Shown: positions 12,690 to 26,943, counted from the stretch's first letter. The stretch: DNA of 64,000 nt from Monomorium pharaonis (GCF_013373865.1 NC_050474.1:5927561-5991560); one strand, 5' to 3'. Notes: generated by a model not told the origin, from the sequence alone. Program-made: numbers and translations.

Positions 12690-14975
12690 ATGTCTTTCTT
12701 TGACAATCACTACTATTATCTCAACAAAATATTTCTAAGAATAATCGGCCAATGGCCATTTCAATCGCGACTGGAGAGCAACCTGACGTTTGTTGCCGCG
12801 TCTTTGTCCATTTTAACTTTGGGAGCTTTGGAGGTGTTTGAAGATACGTACAATAACAATACATTAGAGTCAAGGCTAACGATTTGTTTTTTATTTTCGG
12901 CAGTCTTGGGGCTTAGTAGCTGGGATATCGAATCTGAGCATCATCATGGACAATGCAGCGCCCTTACTGGTGATCAGCATAGTCAACATAAAGCTTTATA
13001 ACTGTGTTTTTACTCGTAACAAAGTTCGTACCTTATGTTCTGCCACATACAAATAATTGGATCATTCTATATACCGAATGACTTCTTCGAGCTGCAGATG
13101 AAAATGCTTTTGGAGGATATCGAAGAGACATGGAAGATGAAACGCTCGGAGCCAGAGAAAAAGATATTGCAGCATTACGCGGAGGAAAGCAAAGATTTCA
13201 CGATACGATATGCGAGTGAGTTATTTTTATTTTATGTAAATTTTGTAATATAAAGTTTTTTTTTTTGGCAGATAGATAAGGAAAAGTTGCAATTTTGACA
13301 ATATATAAAAAATTGATACTCTTTTAAAAATCTATTTTTATTACAATATTGTTTATTCAAAATATTGAAACTTTTTGCATTTTTTTGAAACATTTCCAAG
13401 AGAATTCTAATACATTATAATATTATATTTATAATTTTCTTTTTCATTACTTTATTTCTAAGTTTTCTTTTAAGGTGTTCATATTTTATTGGATTTTTAA
13501 ACAAACAGTTTAATATGTTGTTATTATCGAAATATCATGAATTTTGAAATTGTTAAAAAAAAAGACTTATTACAGTTGCTCTTTACGCGGCATGGCTTTT
13601 CTATTGTGGGACACCGCTTGTCATTACTTGGATCGATAAACTTTTACCGAAACATACAAACGAAACATACACGGCCAGGTTTCTGTATCGTATAGAACAT
13701 GTTCTCGACATGGACAAATATTACAACCTGTTGATGCTTCACGCGTTTATCGGCGTATTCTACTTACTTTCCGTGCTAATAGCTATCGATTCCATATTCA
13801 CAGTTTGTATTCAGCATATCTGTGCATTGTTCGAATGCATACGGTTAGTTATCCTCGCAAGAAGGTTGCATCAGAAGGATCAATTTTTCAATTTTCTTTT
13901 AAGAATAATGATATTATAATTTTGTTAGATATAACATAGAGCAAACACGAACCTTGGATACTGTATTGTTGCAACCAAATATTGAAAACGATGAAGCGTA
14001 TCGTAACTTAATTGGCTGCATTAAATCCTACAAACATGTCTTAAAGTTAGTATCAACTACTTTATAATATATGTGTACGTCTTGCACAATATGACAAAAC
14101 TTACAAAATATTTGATTTAACAATCTTTCAAGTAATATTTATATCGTTTTATCAATTAAATAAATATTTTATATATAAATTGAATTTTATTTAAGATTTA
14201 ATCAGGTACACGAATCATATTACAGTTGTTTAAATAGATTAAAGTACTTATTTTATTATGTAGACTTTCCCATGTGCTCTCATCTAACTATGCAGTATCA
14301 TTTCTCTTTTTATTGGGAAATGTAGTTATAAGCTTAAGCTTCGGCTGGGCACAGGTAATCCGAATTAAATACAAGAGCGTTTAACTATTGCATTTTTATA
14401 TTGGAAATGTCTAATAAAGTTATGTATTTAAGTTTATAATAGTAGACACCCAACTGGATGAAAAGATTAGAATTCTCTTTGGTAACATGACACAATTGCT
14501 ACATATATATGGTCTTTGTTCGATTTCTCAAAGATTGATCAATCACAGCTGCGAATTTCAAGGAGTAATGTACGCACAGTCGTTATATAATAAAATTTAA
14601 ACAAATAATAATGTTTTAAATTAAAATAAATATGTTTATTTAACGTTTTAAACAATTTAAAGGTCCATACCACCATTTAATTAGACAGGCAAAAATTTTA
14701 TAAAGAATTAATGCATAACAGTTACAGCTGCAACTGGTATAGGATGTCATTAAGGTCGAGGCATTTTTTGAGATTTACATTACTGCGTTCTATGAAACCA
14801 TGTGAATTAAAAGCTGGTAAGGTTTTCGTAATGTCAATGGAGATCTTTAGCTCGGTACGTGAAAACGTAATACTACTTCATTAATTATTTAAAATAAAAC
14901 ATTATTATGCAATATTATTTTTAGATCTTAAAAGTATGCTTATCGTACATCACGATGCTTACATCACTACAATGA
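12690..14975 (+). CDS. Odorant receptor copy 5 (subfamily B), intact, 392 aa
   Basis: Complete nine-exon receptor: 12690-12833, 12904-13023, 13098-13215, 13576-13843, 13929-14045, 14264-14354, 14433-14569, 14722-14854, 14925-14975 (TGA). N terminus MSFFDNHYYY, then RIIGQWPFQ and TM1 in exon 1. Exon 2 holds TM2. Exon 4 holds TM3, an extracellular loop with an N-E-T site, EHVLDMDKYY, TM4 and CIQHICALF. Exons 6 and 7 hold TM5 and TM6, ending SQRLINHS. Exon 8 starts YSCNWYRMS. The last exon ends SYITMLTSLQ. Intron 2 is only 74 bp and contains a stop in the exon 2 frame, so it must be spliced. Copy 6 is the nearest paralogue. Confidence 0.93.
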
Positions 14976-15429
14976 AAACAGTAATTAGAGATTTATAATA
15001 GAATTATATATAAATGTATAGTCTTTGAATATTATATTATTACAGTTCTCATTCATACAGAATGTTTCTAGACTTGTTTCCCCCGAAAAAGAATAAATTT
15101 AATTTGAAATATTTTTCTAACTTCTATAGTTCAGTAATTATTTCAAATGTTACTTACTTGAAGACATCGTGTATACTAAGTACATTATGTAACATCATAC
15201 AAAATTTATTATGTTAAAAATTAAAATATTTTTCTAATGCACTAATTAAAACATATTCTTAAAACGTTATATATTTTATGTTAATATCCTTTACACAATA
15301 TAATTGTAATGTAACAAATAATAGTCATGTGAATCGGTACTTTATTAACACAGTTATTAATTAGATAAATAGTATAAACTTAATTAGTCAAAACAAATGT
15401 ACAAATAATATAAATAAAGCTTTTTAAAC

Positions 15430-15860
15430 TTATTGTTCGAGATTCAGTAGATAATGAGCTCGCGCCGTCACTTCAGATGGCAGCATCTCTCAATCAACGT
15501 TCGCGTAGATCGCGGAGCGCCATGGTGTACGCGCTAGCGTGTACACGGCTCACGGGCGCTATCATTACCAGGTACTCAATTAATATAACTGACCCGTGCG
15601 TGTGATTAAGAACTGCTCATCGGTGCAAGACACTAATTTTCATTCAGACATTTCAAGTGTGTTAGCTCATTCTTCGATCTTTGATATAACGTATGATAAC
15701 TCAGAACTCGCTCTGAGCATTGCGTGTGAATTATATATTAAAATCAATTCTGTATTACTTCTTTGAGCATTGTGTCCACGATGTCCCCTCACCCTGCTTC
15801 CATCCGTAGGAATATCAGCGATCTCATTACGCGAATCGCGCACACTTATTTAATAAATTT
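15430..15860. other. GC-richer unclassified block, possible solo LTR or transposon scar
   Basis: The composition differs sharply from the surrounding AT-rich DNA (for example CGCGTAGATCGCGGAGCGCC near 15502). The block is absent from other intergenic regions of the array. It includes a TATATATTAAAATC stretch that could resemble a polyadenylation region of a long terminal repeat. Clear ends, a primer binding site or a coding frame could not be identified. Confidence 0.3.
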
Positions 15861-16502
15861 TGTAATATATATAATACGCATTTTTTATCTTGTTTTTTTA
15901 AAGAAAACTGGACTAGAAAATTTTAATAAAAGTAAAATAAAATACATATACATTAAATAATTAACGATTTACTAAAAAATAGATATTATAAAAATTATAA
16001 TTTGAGAAATGAAATAGAAATATGTTACTTATATATTATATATGTATTATATATGTATGTAAGTTATGAAATAAGTTACAACGTTGAAACTTAACGTCTT
16101 ATGAGCAAAAGATAGAAAGAATGGAAGATGAAAAAAGTGCATGTATGAAAAAGAGAGAGAGAGAGAAAGAAAAAAAAATTTAACAATGTTTTGTTCTAGA
16201 TTTTATCTATAACAAGATCATTAAATATTTCAGATTGATATTAATATGTTAAACTTTAGACAACAAAAATGTTAAACCCATAGAATTGATTCCTCCAATA
16301 CTGATTGATTTCAACGGTTCATAAAATAAGGAGACAGTTTCACTTTTGCGCGTTTGCAACTCGCATATATCTTACCAGCATTTATCTTATAGTTTCAGAA
16401 ATTTTGTTGATTTATAAAGCGGTGGGTATATATATGTAGTGTACAATCACAGTTATAAACCTTTCCGTTCACAAAGAGTCCGTTAAAAGAAATACAATTC
16501 GT

Positions 16503-16522
16503 CACTCATAAATATGTGATTG
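16503..16522 (+). promoter_or_regulatory. Conserved TATA-containing motif upstream of copy 6
   Basis: CACTCATAAATATGTGATTG lies about 200 bp before the ATG, a palindromic variant of the motif before copies 5 and 7-10. A second conserved stretch, TATAAAGCGGTGGGTATATA, sits about 80 bp further upstream (near 16413). Confidence 0.5.
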
Positions 16523-16703
16523 CGCGATACTGTGGAATATATCTCTAATATTTTCTTTTTGTTGTCGCGCTATTTTTCTTTTCTTTTAAAAAAACTTTTC
16601 AAAGGAATATACAAATATCATTTCAAAGAAATAAAACTCCGCGATTAGAATATTCGATGAGATATCATTTCGAACGATACACCTTTGATTTCTGTAATAC
16701 AAT

Positions 16704-19018
16704 ATGTCTTTCTTTGACAATCACTACTATTATTTCAACAAAATACTTCTAAGAATAATCGGCCAATGGCCATTTCAGTCGCGAATGGAGAGTAACATGA
16801 TGCTCGCCGTTACATCTTTGTTCATTTTCAGTTTAACAGCCTTTGAGGTATCTAAATATACGTACAACAGAGATACGTTAGAACGGAGATTGACAATTTG
16901 TTTTTCATTTTCGGTAGTTTTGGGGTTTAGCAGCTGGAATAACAGATCTGAGCATTATCATGGAAAACTTTTCGCCGTTACTGGTGAATACTATGGCCAT
17001 CACTAAGCTGATTAATTGTGTATTTACTAATGACAAAGTTGGTACCTTACGTCCTACCACACGCGAAGCTATTCAAATCGTTCTATAATTGTATACCGAA
17101 CGATTTTTTCGAGCTACAGATGAAAGTGCTTTTGGAGGACATCGAAGAGACGTGGAAGATGAAATCGGGGGCAGAGAAGGAAATATTACAGCTTTATGCA
17201 GAGCAAAGTAGAACTTTCACGATACGATACACGAGTAAGTTATTTTTATTTTATTAAGTAGTTTAATTTTTCTGTCCGACATGTACCATAAATGTGGCAA
17301 TATTTGAGAAAAAATCAATACTATCTGTTTAATCCGTTTTTATTGTCATTGTTTATTTTTTAAAAATATTATTAATTTTTTGTTATTTTTGAAATATCTT
17401 CAAGAGAATTATAATATCTTAATTTATTTGCAATTTAATTTCAGCTTTATTATTTTATTTGCAATTTTTTTCTGATGCATTTATAGTTTATTCGACGAAA
17501 GGAAATTTTAATATAAACAGCCCGTTACGTTGATGTTGAAGTTCTGTGTTTTTTTTGTAGTAACTTAAAAAAGTGACTTATTACAGTTGCTCTTTACGTG
17601 GCGTGGCTCTCCTATTCTACGACACCGATCGTCGTTAGTGGAATGTATAAAATTTTACCGACAAACGAAACATACACGGCCAGGTTTCTATATCGTATGG
17701 AACATGTTCTCGACATGGACAAATACTACAACCTGTTGATGCTTCACGGGTTTATCAGCGTATTCTACATAGTCTCTGTGCCGATAGCTATCGATTCCAT
17801 ATTCACAATTTGTACTCAGCATATATGTGCATTGTTCGAATGCTTAAAGTAAGTTGTCCCTGCAAGGAAAGCTGGATTAACATCGTTTAATTTCTCAATC
17901 TCTTTTAACAATAATGTTATAATTTCGTTAGATATAACATAGAGCGCATACGATGCTCGGATATCATGTTGCTCGAGTTAAATGTTAAGAACGATGAATC
18001 ATATCACGACATAATTGGTTGTATCGAATCCTACAAACATGCTTTAAAGTTAGTATTAATGCTTTTTAATATGTATACGTTTTGCTCAAATGGCAAAATT
18101 TACTAAGTGTTTGTAAAATACTGTCAGCTAATGTGTTAATTTATTTTAAATTTTAAACAAATATTGTGTTTTTTAATTTTAAGTTAAATACTTTAACTGG
18201 GTATCAATTATATTAGATATGTTTAAATTAAAGTACGTTCACGTTTACATTTTATCATTTTACATATAGACTTTCAGAAGTGCTCGCATCTAACTATGCG
18301 GTATCATTTCTCTTTCTATTGGGAAATGGAATTATATGCCTAAGTTTCAGCGCGGCTGAGGTAAAAAATTCGAATTAAAAAGGAACTTTAAACAATTTAC
18401 TTTTTACATAAAAAAGTCTAATAAAATTGTGTATTTAAGTTAATAATGGTAGAGATCCAACTGGACGAAATGATCAGAATTCTCTCTGCTAATTTAGGAG
18501 AAGTGTTACACATGTATTTACTTTGTTTGCTTTGTCAAAGATTGATTGATTACAGCAGTGGAGTTCGAGAAGCAATGTATGCATTTATCAATCAGTAATA
18601 GTTAACCACATATGCGTTAAAAATATATTAAATTATGAAACAAGAATGTATAAAAAATATTTTGTAATTCAATTCTTTCATATGTTTACTTAATATTGTA
18701 AAAATCAATACCACTAGTTTATAGACAAACAAAAATTATATTAATAATTTAATGCATTAATAGTTATAACTGCGACTGGTATAAAATGTCAATCAAATCG
18801 AGATATCTGGTAAGATTTACATTATTGCGAACTACTAAGCCGTGCCAAATAAAAGCTGGTAAGATGTTCTTAATGTCTATGGAGAATTTTAGCTCGGTAA
18901 GTGTAAATGGTATTATTTTGCTTTATTAATTGTTTAAAATAAAACATCAATGCAATATTATTTTTAGATATTACAAGTATCTTTATCGTACTTCACGATG
19001 CTTACGTCATTACAATAA
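16704..19018 (+). CDS. Odorant receptor copy 6 (subfamily B), intact, 389 aa
   Basis: Complete nine-exon receptor: 16704-16847, 16918-17037, 17120-17234, 17587-17848, 17932-18048, 18270-18360, 18440-18576, 18764-18896, 18968-19018 (TAA). It starts MSFFDNHYYY like copy 5, with RIIGQWPFQ before TM1. Exon 3 is one codon shorter than in the other members (115 nt). Exon 4 has the N-E-T site, EHVLDMDKYY and CTQHICALF. Exon 7 ends with CQRLIDYSS. Exon 8 begins YNCDWYKMS, using the acceptor AATAG at 18763. The last exon ends SYFTMLTSLQ. All junctions hold frame. Confidence 0.93.
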
Positions 19019-20534
19019 GAATTGTAATTGGAAGTATATTATAATGGCATTGTAAATCTATTGCCTTTTTGGAAATATCTATATATCATTATTTTCGTTA
19101 TATAAATATATAAAACGAAAATATATATTTATTACTACATTTTAACATATATTTTAACATATAACTTATACAGTTTTTAACATATATCAAATTTCATTTA
19201 CTATGTCAAAACATTTGTTATTAACATCAACAATTCAGGGTTTTTTTTTAATGTAACAAACAAAACACAAATTTTGTTAATGAATTTTAATATCGATTAT
19301 TCTTTTACATGTAAAACATAATGTAACAAATAATAAATGTAGATGTATATTATTATTTTATTATCACAAATATTAATCGGCAAGTATAATTGTTAAATAA
19401 TTATTTTAAATAAATGTGCAAATTAATGAGTATACACAGTCTTCCAAACTTATTTATTAAATTATGTAATACGTATCACTTCCTTCAAAAATTTGAATTA
19501 AAAAAATTTTAAGTAAAACATTCAAATTAATTAATAATTAATAATTTAAATTACATTAAAAGATAATTATTAGAAAGACTTGAAAAGTTTTGTGCATGGG
19601 GCCGGTAAATAAAATACTAACTTTACACAGACGGAAACAGAAATTCTATAGCGATATAAAAGTAAGTTGCCACATTATCTTATAATATAAATTTTAATCA
19701 CCGTGTTTGACATAGCATTTAAAATCTAGTGAATACATGAAAAATTGTTATTTCTTTTTTCAGCATAAATATATCTTAATAAAATTCTGTAAGAGAAATA
19801 TTGTAAGTAAATTGAAATAATATTACCCATAAGTTTCATAATATCTAGAAAAATAAAGAAGAGAAAGAGCTTGATAAGACATACATCTATTCTACATGTA
19901 AAATTAATTTAAATTTCTTTCAATATTGTGCCAAAGCTGCATTTTAAAAATATACATTGATACTTTTCGGAAAAGTTCAAGAATAATCAAATCACACTAA
20001 ACAGTGAATGCTCCATCACTTTTATCTATCTTAACTTAAAAAAAATTATATTAATTACACAGTCCAATTACAATTACTCTACATTACATGTGAAATATTA
20101 CATATAAAAATGTTAAACATTATAGAATCTTCTTTCGACATTCATTAACTTACGCAAATAATCAAAGAGGGGTAAATTGCTTCAGCGTTGATCACGCAAT
20201 CCACATGTTACTATAGTCTTTATCTTATAGTACAGCTTTCTTTGATTGATGCGAAGAGTAAAAATGTCCGTCGCAGGTATATTTCAACGGTTTCAAAGAG
20301 TTGCGTTAAGAAAATTACGATTCATTACTTATAAATATGTAATGCTTTGTTACAGGAAACTGTACGGAACATTGCCTCCGAGATTTTTTTTTGTTATTGA
20401 ACTCTGTTTCTTTTAGAAACAGAGTTTTCTGTTTTCAAGAGAATACAGAATAAGCTCTCTACGATTTGTCGTGAATATTCGACGAGATACATCTGTTTCG
20501 TAGAGTATTCCTTTGTTCATTTTGCTATAACAAA
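19019..20534. other. Intergenic region copy 6/copy 7
   Basis: 1516 bp of AT-rich DNA with no recognisable gene or element until about 20200. There the upstream region of copy 7 begins, including the palindrome at 20323-20344. Confidence 0.6.
20323..20344 (+). promoter_or_regulatory. Conserved promoter palindrome upstream of pseudogene copy 7
   Basis: Contains the self-complementary core TACTTATAAATATGTA with TATAAATA inside, 212 bp before the former ATG. It survives although the coding region is broken, which fits recent loss of the gene. Confidence 0.5.
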
Positions 20535-22840
20535 ATGTCTTTACGACAATTACTACTATCATTTCAACAAAACGATCCTATGCCAATGGCCACTTCAATC
20601 TCGATTGAAAAACAGCGTTACGTTCGCAGTGACGGTGTTTTTCATTTTCAGTTTGACGATCTTAGAGGTGGCTAGAAGAGCTACCGCAGCAAACGTTAAA
20701 ATCGAAACTGATAGTTTATTTCTGTTTTCCTGCAGCTCTGGGGCCTGATAGCTGAGATAACGGATTTCAGCATTATTATGGAGAATCTTTCGCCGTTGTT
20801 AGTAAATTCCTTCGTCATTATAAAATTAAGCAGTTGTTGCATGGTTTAATAACGATTAAAGTTCGTATATTACATTTTTGCCACGGAAAGTTACTCATTT
20901 TATAATTGTAAATCGCACGGTTTCTTCGAGCTGCAAATGAAAGAGCTTCTGCACGGTATCACGGAAAGTAATGTATGAGGGACCAGAGAATGAAAATATT
21001 ACGGTATCATGCGGAAAGAAGCAAAGCCTACACATTACGATACGCGAGTGAGTTGTCTTCATTTTATTACAATTAAGAACTTTTTTTATACAGACTTAGT
21101 AATAAAAAATTTAATACTAAGTAAATCTGTATAATAAAAATTGATACTCTCTCTTTTTTAACAAATTATTTTTCAATTTGTCTTCTTAATTTTTCTTCTC
21201 TTCTTTTCTTTTTTCTTTTATACTCTTTCTTTTATTGAATTTTCATGTATTCCTATATATTCTGTTCAAATGTCATGAAGCAGTGTGAGGAAGAAAAAGT
21301 GATTTGTTTTAGTTGGTCTTTACATGATGTGGCTCTTGTATAACTTACCACCGGTCATCATTAGTGTGATATATACTCTTTTACCGACGAATGAAACATA
21401 CTCGGCCAGACTCCTGTATCGACTGAAACATGTTCTCGACATAGTCAAATACTATGACCTGTTGATGCTTCATGTGTTTATCCGCGTGTTCTACGTAGTG
21501 TCTGTGCCGATAGCTGTCGACGGCTTCTTCACGCTCTGCATTAAGTATGTTGACGCGTTGTTCAATTGTAAGTGAGTTGTTTGCGCGAAAAAAGCTATAG
21601 TTTCAAAAGTTTATAAACACGATTATATTTTGAACTAAAATTACACTTTTCTCAAAATAGATACAACATACTGCGAATACAAGATTCAGAATTTGTGTTG
21701 CTCAATCTGAATATTGCAGACGACAAAGCATACCATAAATCAGTTGCATCAAATTGTATAAACGTATATTAAAGTTAGTGTCATTCTTAGATAGTTATTC
21801 TTAGATACGTTTTGAATAGTTTTTAAAAATGAGAATTATATAAAGTATAAAATATATACTTTATAAAATTAATGTTTTTTTAATTTAATTAACACTTTTT
21901 ATGTTAATAAAATTTAAGTTTAATTACATATTATATAAAATAATTTTGTATTCAATTTAAAATTTAACCAATTATATTACATATGTATTTCATTATATTA
22001 CATTTATTTATAATAAATACATTAATACATTTCTTTCATCATTTTATATGGAGAGTTTCCGATACGTTGTCATCTGTTGATGAAATATCTTTTTTGTTTA
22101 TTTTGGAAAATGTAGTAATTTGCCTAAGTTTTAGTTCGGCGGAGGAGTAAATATTCGCAACAAATCTAAATATTAAAAATTACATTTTTATGATAATAAA
22201 GAGTATTAATAACATTGTGTATCATTTAAGTTGGTAATGATGGACAATCAACTTGATAAAATCATCAGAATTATTGCTGCTGGTCTAGGAGAATTGGGAC
22301 ATATATATTATTTGAATTTAACATCTCAATGATTAATCGATTACAGTAACGAGCTTCATGAAGTAATGTATGCATTTCTTTGTCAATATTTAAATAATCT
22401 TTCCGCTAATTTTCAAATAATTTACATTAAATTAAAAAAAGTTATATAACATGAAAAGCATTTTATAATAATGCTTTTTTGTGATATATTTTGTCTTATA
22501 TATGTATATAAAACGTTTGGAGCGATTTATGATCCGAATTACATTTAATAAAAACTATGAAAAATTAATGTATTAAATTTGTTATCAGTTACAGCTGCAA
22601 ATAGTACAAGTTTTCATTAAGATCCAAACATCTCTTGAGATTTATATCAATGCGTAGTACTAAACCGTGTCAAGTAAAAGCTGGTAAAATGTTCGTCATG
22701 TCATTGGAGACGTTTAGCGTGGTACGTACAAACGTAACATTATTTCGATAACAGTTTCATGAATGAAAATATCTTTGTAATTATTTCAGCTTTAAAAAAT
22801 GACCATGTCTTATTTCACGATGCTCACGTCGTTACAGTAA
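20535..22840 (+). pseudogene. Odorant receptor copy 7 (subfamily B), nine-exon pseudogene
   Basis: All nine exon positions can be traced but many are damaged. Exon 1 (20535-20667) has lost 2 bp after codon 2 and 9 bp in the IIGQ motif. Exon 2 (20736-20860) gained 5 bp. Exon 3 (about 20937-21047) lost its acceptor (CTGCAA instead of CTGCAG) and 7 bp. Exon 4 (21313-21567) is open and keeps TNETYSARLLYR, but its donor is shifted. Exon 5 (21661-21773) lost 4 bp. Exon 6 (about 22054) has a disrupted donor. Exon 7 (22231-22367) has TGA after SQ. Exon 8 (22589-22721) has TAG in place of the conserved W. Exon 9 (22790-22840) has TAA at its second codon. No functional receptor is possible. Confidence 0.93.
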
Positions 22841-23129
22841 CATAATTGCACATAATGGTTAAAAAAAAAATGTTTTCAACAAATACGTTAATAACCATTA
22901 TATTATACATATTATTATTATGTTATACATATTATTATGAAGATTATGATCTTACCTTAATTAACATTATTTTATTGAACGTAATAAAAGCATTCTTCTA
23001 GTGCATCAACGAATGTATTTTTAAGAAAAATTTTCAATATTATATTCAACGTTATAAAACTCAGTTCCACCACTGTACCATAATAGGGTAATGACTAAGG
23101 GCTAAGACTTACAGCATGAAACTGCATGG

Positions 23130-23340
23130 TGTCAGAACAGTTGCAAAATCAATACTGATTTTCTATATTGCAATGATAACTAACATCAATACTGATTTTT
23201 AATACTATGACACTAATAATACTACACCAAAAACTGATTCTCTATTGCCAATAGCCAATATTGATTTTTAATACTATAACAATAACATAGTACCAAAAAT
23301 TAATATTAATTTTTAGTATTGCAATAATTCTTTAGTATAT
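23130..23340. repeat. Degenerate short tandem-like repeat
   Basis: Three to four diverged units carrying the words CAATACTGATTTT and TTTTTAATACTAT, spaced about 60 bp apart. Seen only here in the window. It could be a decayed satellite or part of an unknown element. Confidence 0.4.
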
Positions 23341-24394
23341 AGACCTTGTAAGCTCATCGAATCGAAACAAAGTTTCTAAATAAAATTGAAATATCACAAA
23401 TGAAATTGACGAATTAAAATTTAATAATTCTGATGCTCATGAGCACTTAAAATACTGTAAAAAATTTAGCGCGGAAAATAATACCTCAAATATGCAGAGC
23501 ATTGTTTATGTGAATTGGACATAAAATATGAAAATTCACACAAAAAATATTATTGAACATCAAGATCCGCGCCGTAGATTATTAAAGATATTTTAGTTTT
23601 ATGTTTTATTTTTTTTCTTAATTTAATTTATTATTCTTAAAAAAATTTAATACCATTATTGAAACACGATTTATATAAAATAATTTATATAAATATTTAT
23701 ATTACAAAAAAGATAAAACTTAGTTATTCAAATACAGTAGTTTGAAGTTACATTATAACAAATTTTTAATGACGATAATTCAAGTTCGTTATAAATAGAA
23801 ATTGCACGGTTAAAAAAAATTATGTTGTAAACTTCAAAATTAGTTAAATAAGTTTTATTTCAATTTTCGGAAGATGTATATACCACATTGAAATAAATAA
23901 AAATATTCAAATCATTATTATACGTTAGTAATATATCTTGATATATAATATAAAATATATATTTCTTAATTCTTTAATGCTATAATAAACTTACTCTAAA
24001 CCTGCTATTTGATACATAAGACATGTGTCGAGAAACGTGATTAATTTCTTACATCAATTATTAGTTTTTAATTATTATTAAAATATTATTAGATAACTAA
24101 TATAATTAGTTACTCACATGGAATTTGATAAATCTTTTGATAAATTTTTCAGTTTTGTCTGAAAAAATTGAAAACTAAAAAGTTGGTTAACCAAACCATA
24201 ATTTTTCATACCTTGTAATTGATTAATTTTACAGGTAAAAATGCTAAATTTATAGAACTTTTCTTTGATATTGGTTAATTTTAAGCAAATAATGAAACGA
24301 GAGAAATAAATCGAGAGAAATAAATAAAATAAAATTTCAATGTGATCATAAAACTCACATGTTTTATACTGTGATATAGTAGAGTTTTACTTGA

Positions 24395-24508
24395 TTTATA
24401 AAGCGAGGGGTATATAGAATGTCAGCTGCGCAGTATTATATTTCAACGGTTACAAAGGATTGAAGGATTGAAGAAAAAGACAACTCATTATTCATAAATA
24501 TGTAATGC
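24395..24508 (+). promoter_or_regulatory. Conserved promoter region upstream of copy 8
   Basis: Two blocks conserved across copies 8-10: TTATAAAGCGAGGGGTATAT near 24396, and the TATAAATA-type palindrome at 24487-24508, here with the variant CATTATTCATAAATATG, exactly 200 bp before the ATG. Either could position RNA polymerase II. Confidence 0.5.
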
Positions 24509-25424
24509 TTTGTTACACGGAACTGTGTGGGAAATTGCTTCAGCGTTGCTTCTTCAGATTGCACTCCGTTTCTTTTAGAAGCTTTTCCAAAGGGAATATG
24601 AAATAAATTCTGCGATTTGGTCTGAATATTCAACGAAATATGTGACTGTTTCGTATAGTATTCTTTTGCTAGATTGCTATAACAAAATGTCGTTTTATGA
24701 CAATCACTACTATCATTTTAACAAAACGTCCCTATGCATTATCGGTTAATGGCCATTTCAATCGCGAATAAAGAATAACGTTATGTTCGCCCTGACAGTG
24801 TTTTGTGTTTTACTTTGATAGTCCTTGAGGTGGCTAAAGATACGTACGACAGTAGACGTTGGAATAAAACTAACAGTTTTCCCTGATTTTCTGTTTTTCA
24901 GTTTTGGGGTTTTATAACTGGAATGACAGATTTGAATATCCTTATGGATAATTTCTCGACAATGTTACTGAACACCTTCGTCCTTGTAAAATTACTTATG
25001 TTTTCCTTTAATAAATATGAAGTTCGTACATATTATGTTTTTGCTATGCGAAAAATTAACCGACTCGTTTTATAATTATAAACCGCACAATTTTTTCGAG
25101 CTACAGATTAAACAGTTTCTGGTGTATATCGAAGAGGCTTGGAAATTATTAAGTGAGGGACCAGAACATGAAATATCACAGCATTATAGACAGAAAAGCA
25201 AGACTTTCATAACACGATATACGAGTAAGTTTTTTTGTACGTCTTCATTTTATTACAATTAATTTTTTTTATTATTATGCAGACTTATAAAAAGTATAAA
25301 ATTTATAGCAGTACATGCCATCACATTTACATATCATTTTTTAAAATTTATCTTTTTTAAATTATTTGTTCAATTTAAATTATATAACTTGTCCTTCTTT
25401 ATTTTTTCTTTTTTTCAAGTTATC

Positions 25425-25488
<64 letters not shown>
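25425..25488. repeat. (AG)n microsatellite
   Basis: About 64 bp of GA/AG repeat in intron 3 of copy 8, followed by a shorter CT tract near 25537. Intron 3 of copy 9 has a CT repeat at the matching position, so this intron is prone to such repeats. Confidence 0.95.
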
Positions 25489-25489
<1 letters not shown>

Positions 25490-26943
25490 CAGATTAAATT
25501 TCTTGATAATAATTCTTTAAAAAATTACATTTAAACTCTCTCTCTCTCTTTGTCTCGATGGATTTTTATGTAAACGGCTTATATATTTTTTAAGTATTTA
25601 AAGCAATGCAAAAAAAACTGGTAACTTATTGCAGTTGGTTTTTACTTGATGTGGGTCTTGTATTGCATGCTACCAACCATTAATAGCGGAATATATTATA
25701 TGCTTTTACCGGCAAATGAAACACGTTCGCTCAGTTTTCTATATCGATTAGAACATGTTCTCGATATGGACAAATATTACAACCTGTTGATGCTTCATGC
25801 GTTTATCAGCGTGTTCAGCATATTATCTGTAACAGTAGCTGTTGATGGAATGTTCATATTTTGCATTGAGCATATCTGCGCATTATTTAGTTGTGTAAAG
25901 TAAGACGTTTATGTAAACAAAATTGTAATTTTGGTGAAAAATTTTTAACTTAATTATATTTCGAATAGAAATTGTACTTTTATCAAATTAGATACAACAT
26001 AGAGCGAATACAAGGTTCTGAGTTGGTGTTTCTCAATCCGAATATTGCAGATGACGAAGCGTACTACAGTATAATCAGATGCATCAAATTATACACATGT
26101 ATCTTAAAGTTGGTGTCAGCCGTTCTTAGATACATTTTGGATAGATTGAAAAAAATAAGAATTGTATAAAATACTTATAAAAAAATGTAATGTAACCTTT
26201 CTGTCAACATTAATAATTCAAAACCTAGATACGATAGAGTATCTCATATCAATTGCACGCGTCAGCGACGCATTGTACACAATGCATATGTTATATTAAC
26301 AAAATGATTTTGTATTAAACTCTGTATATTAATTGTATTAGATTTTTACATAATTTAATTACATTTATTTCCATAAGCTAACATATTTGTTTTATCATTT
26401 TACATGGAGATTTTTTGATCTGCTTTCATCTGCCTATGCATCGATTTTCATGACTGTGGTGGAACGTGTAATTATTTGTTTAACCCCTGGCGCAGCAGAG
26501 GTAAATATTCAAGATAGATGTAAAATGTTTAGATAGTAATTGTATTTTCATTGATAACGTATTTAATAAAATTATATTTCAAGTTTGTAATGGTGGACAC
26601 TCAATTTAACTCAACAATCGAAAGCATCAGAATTCTTGTTAATTCAGTAGAAATAATACACGTATATGTTATAAGTTTTATATCTCAACGATTGATCGAT
26701 TACAACGAATTTCAAGACGTAATGTATGCATTTATTTATCAATATTTAAACTAAACCTTTTGGAGCATATTTTCTAATTATATTAAATTGAAAGTCATGT
26801 AAAATTAAATACCTTCGCTAAAAAATGAGTTTTGTTGAATTAATTGTAAATCTGGTAGATTCAACCAGAATCTGGATTCCTAATTAATTCAACAAGATTC
26901 TTTTTTCAGTGTTTGTATTTCATATTCATTTTATATATATATA

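Larger units (their letters stand above)
14976..16703. other. Intergenic region copy 5/copy 6
   Basis: 1728 bp. After about 450 bp of AT-rich sequence comes a GC-richer block (15430-15860, listed separately), then AT-rich sequence with GA-rich tracts. From about 16195 it carries the upstream region shared with copy 5. A 65-residue open frame at 15763-15960 has no receptor similarity and is not supported. Confidence 0.65.
22841..24686. other. Intergenic region copy 7/copy 8
   Basis: 1846 bp. About 23130-23340 holds short diverged direct repeats built around AATACTGATTTTTAATACTA. From about 23590 onward it carries the long upstream block shared with copies 9 (from about 29720) and 10 (from about 33750). 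No gene seen. Confidence 0.65.
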
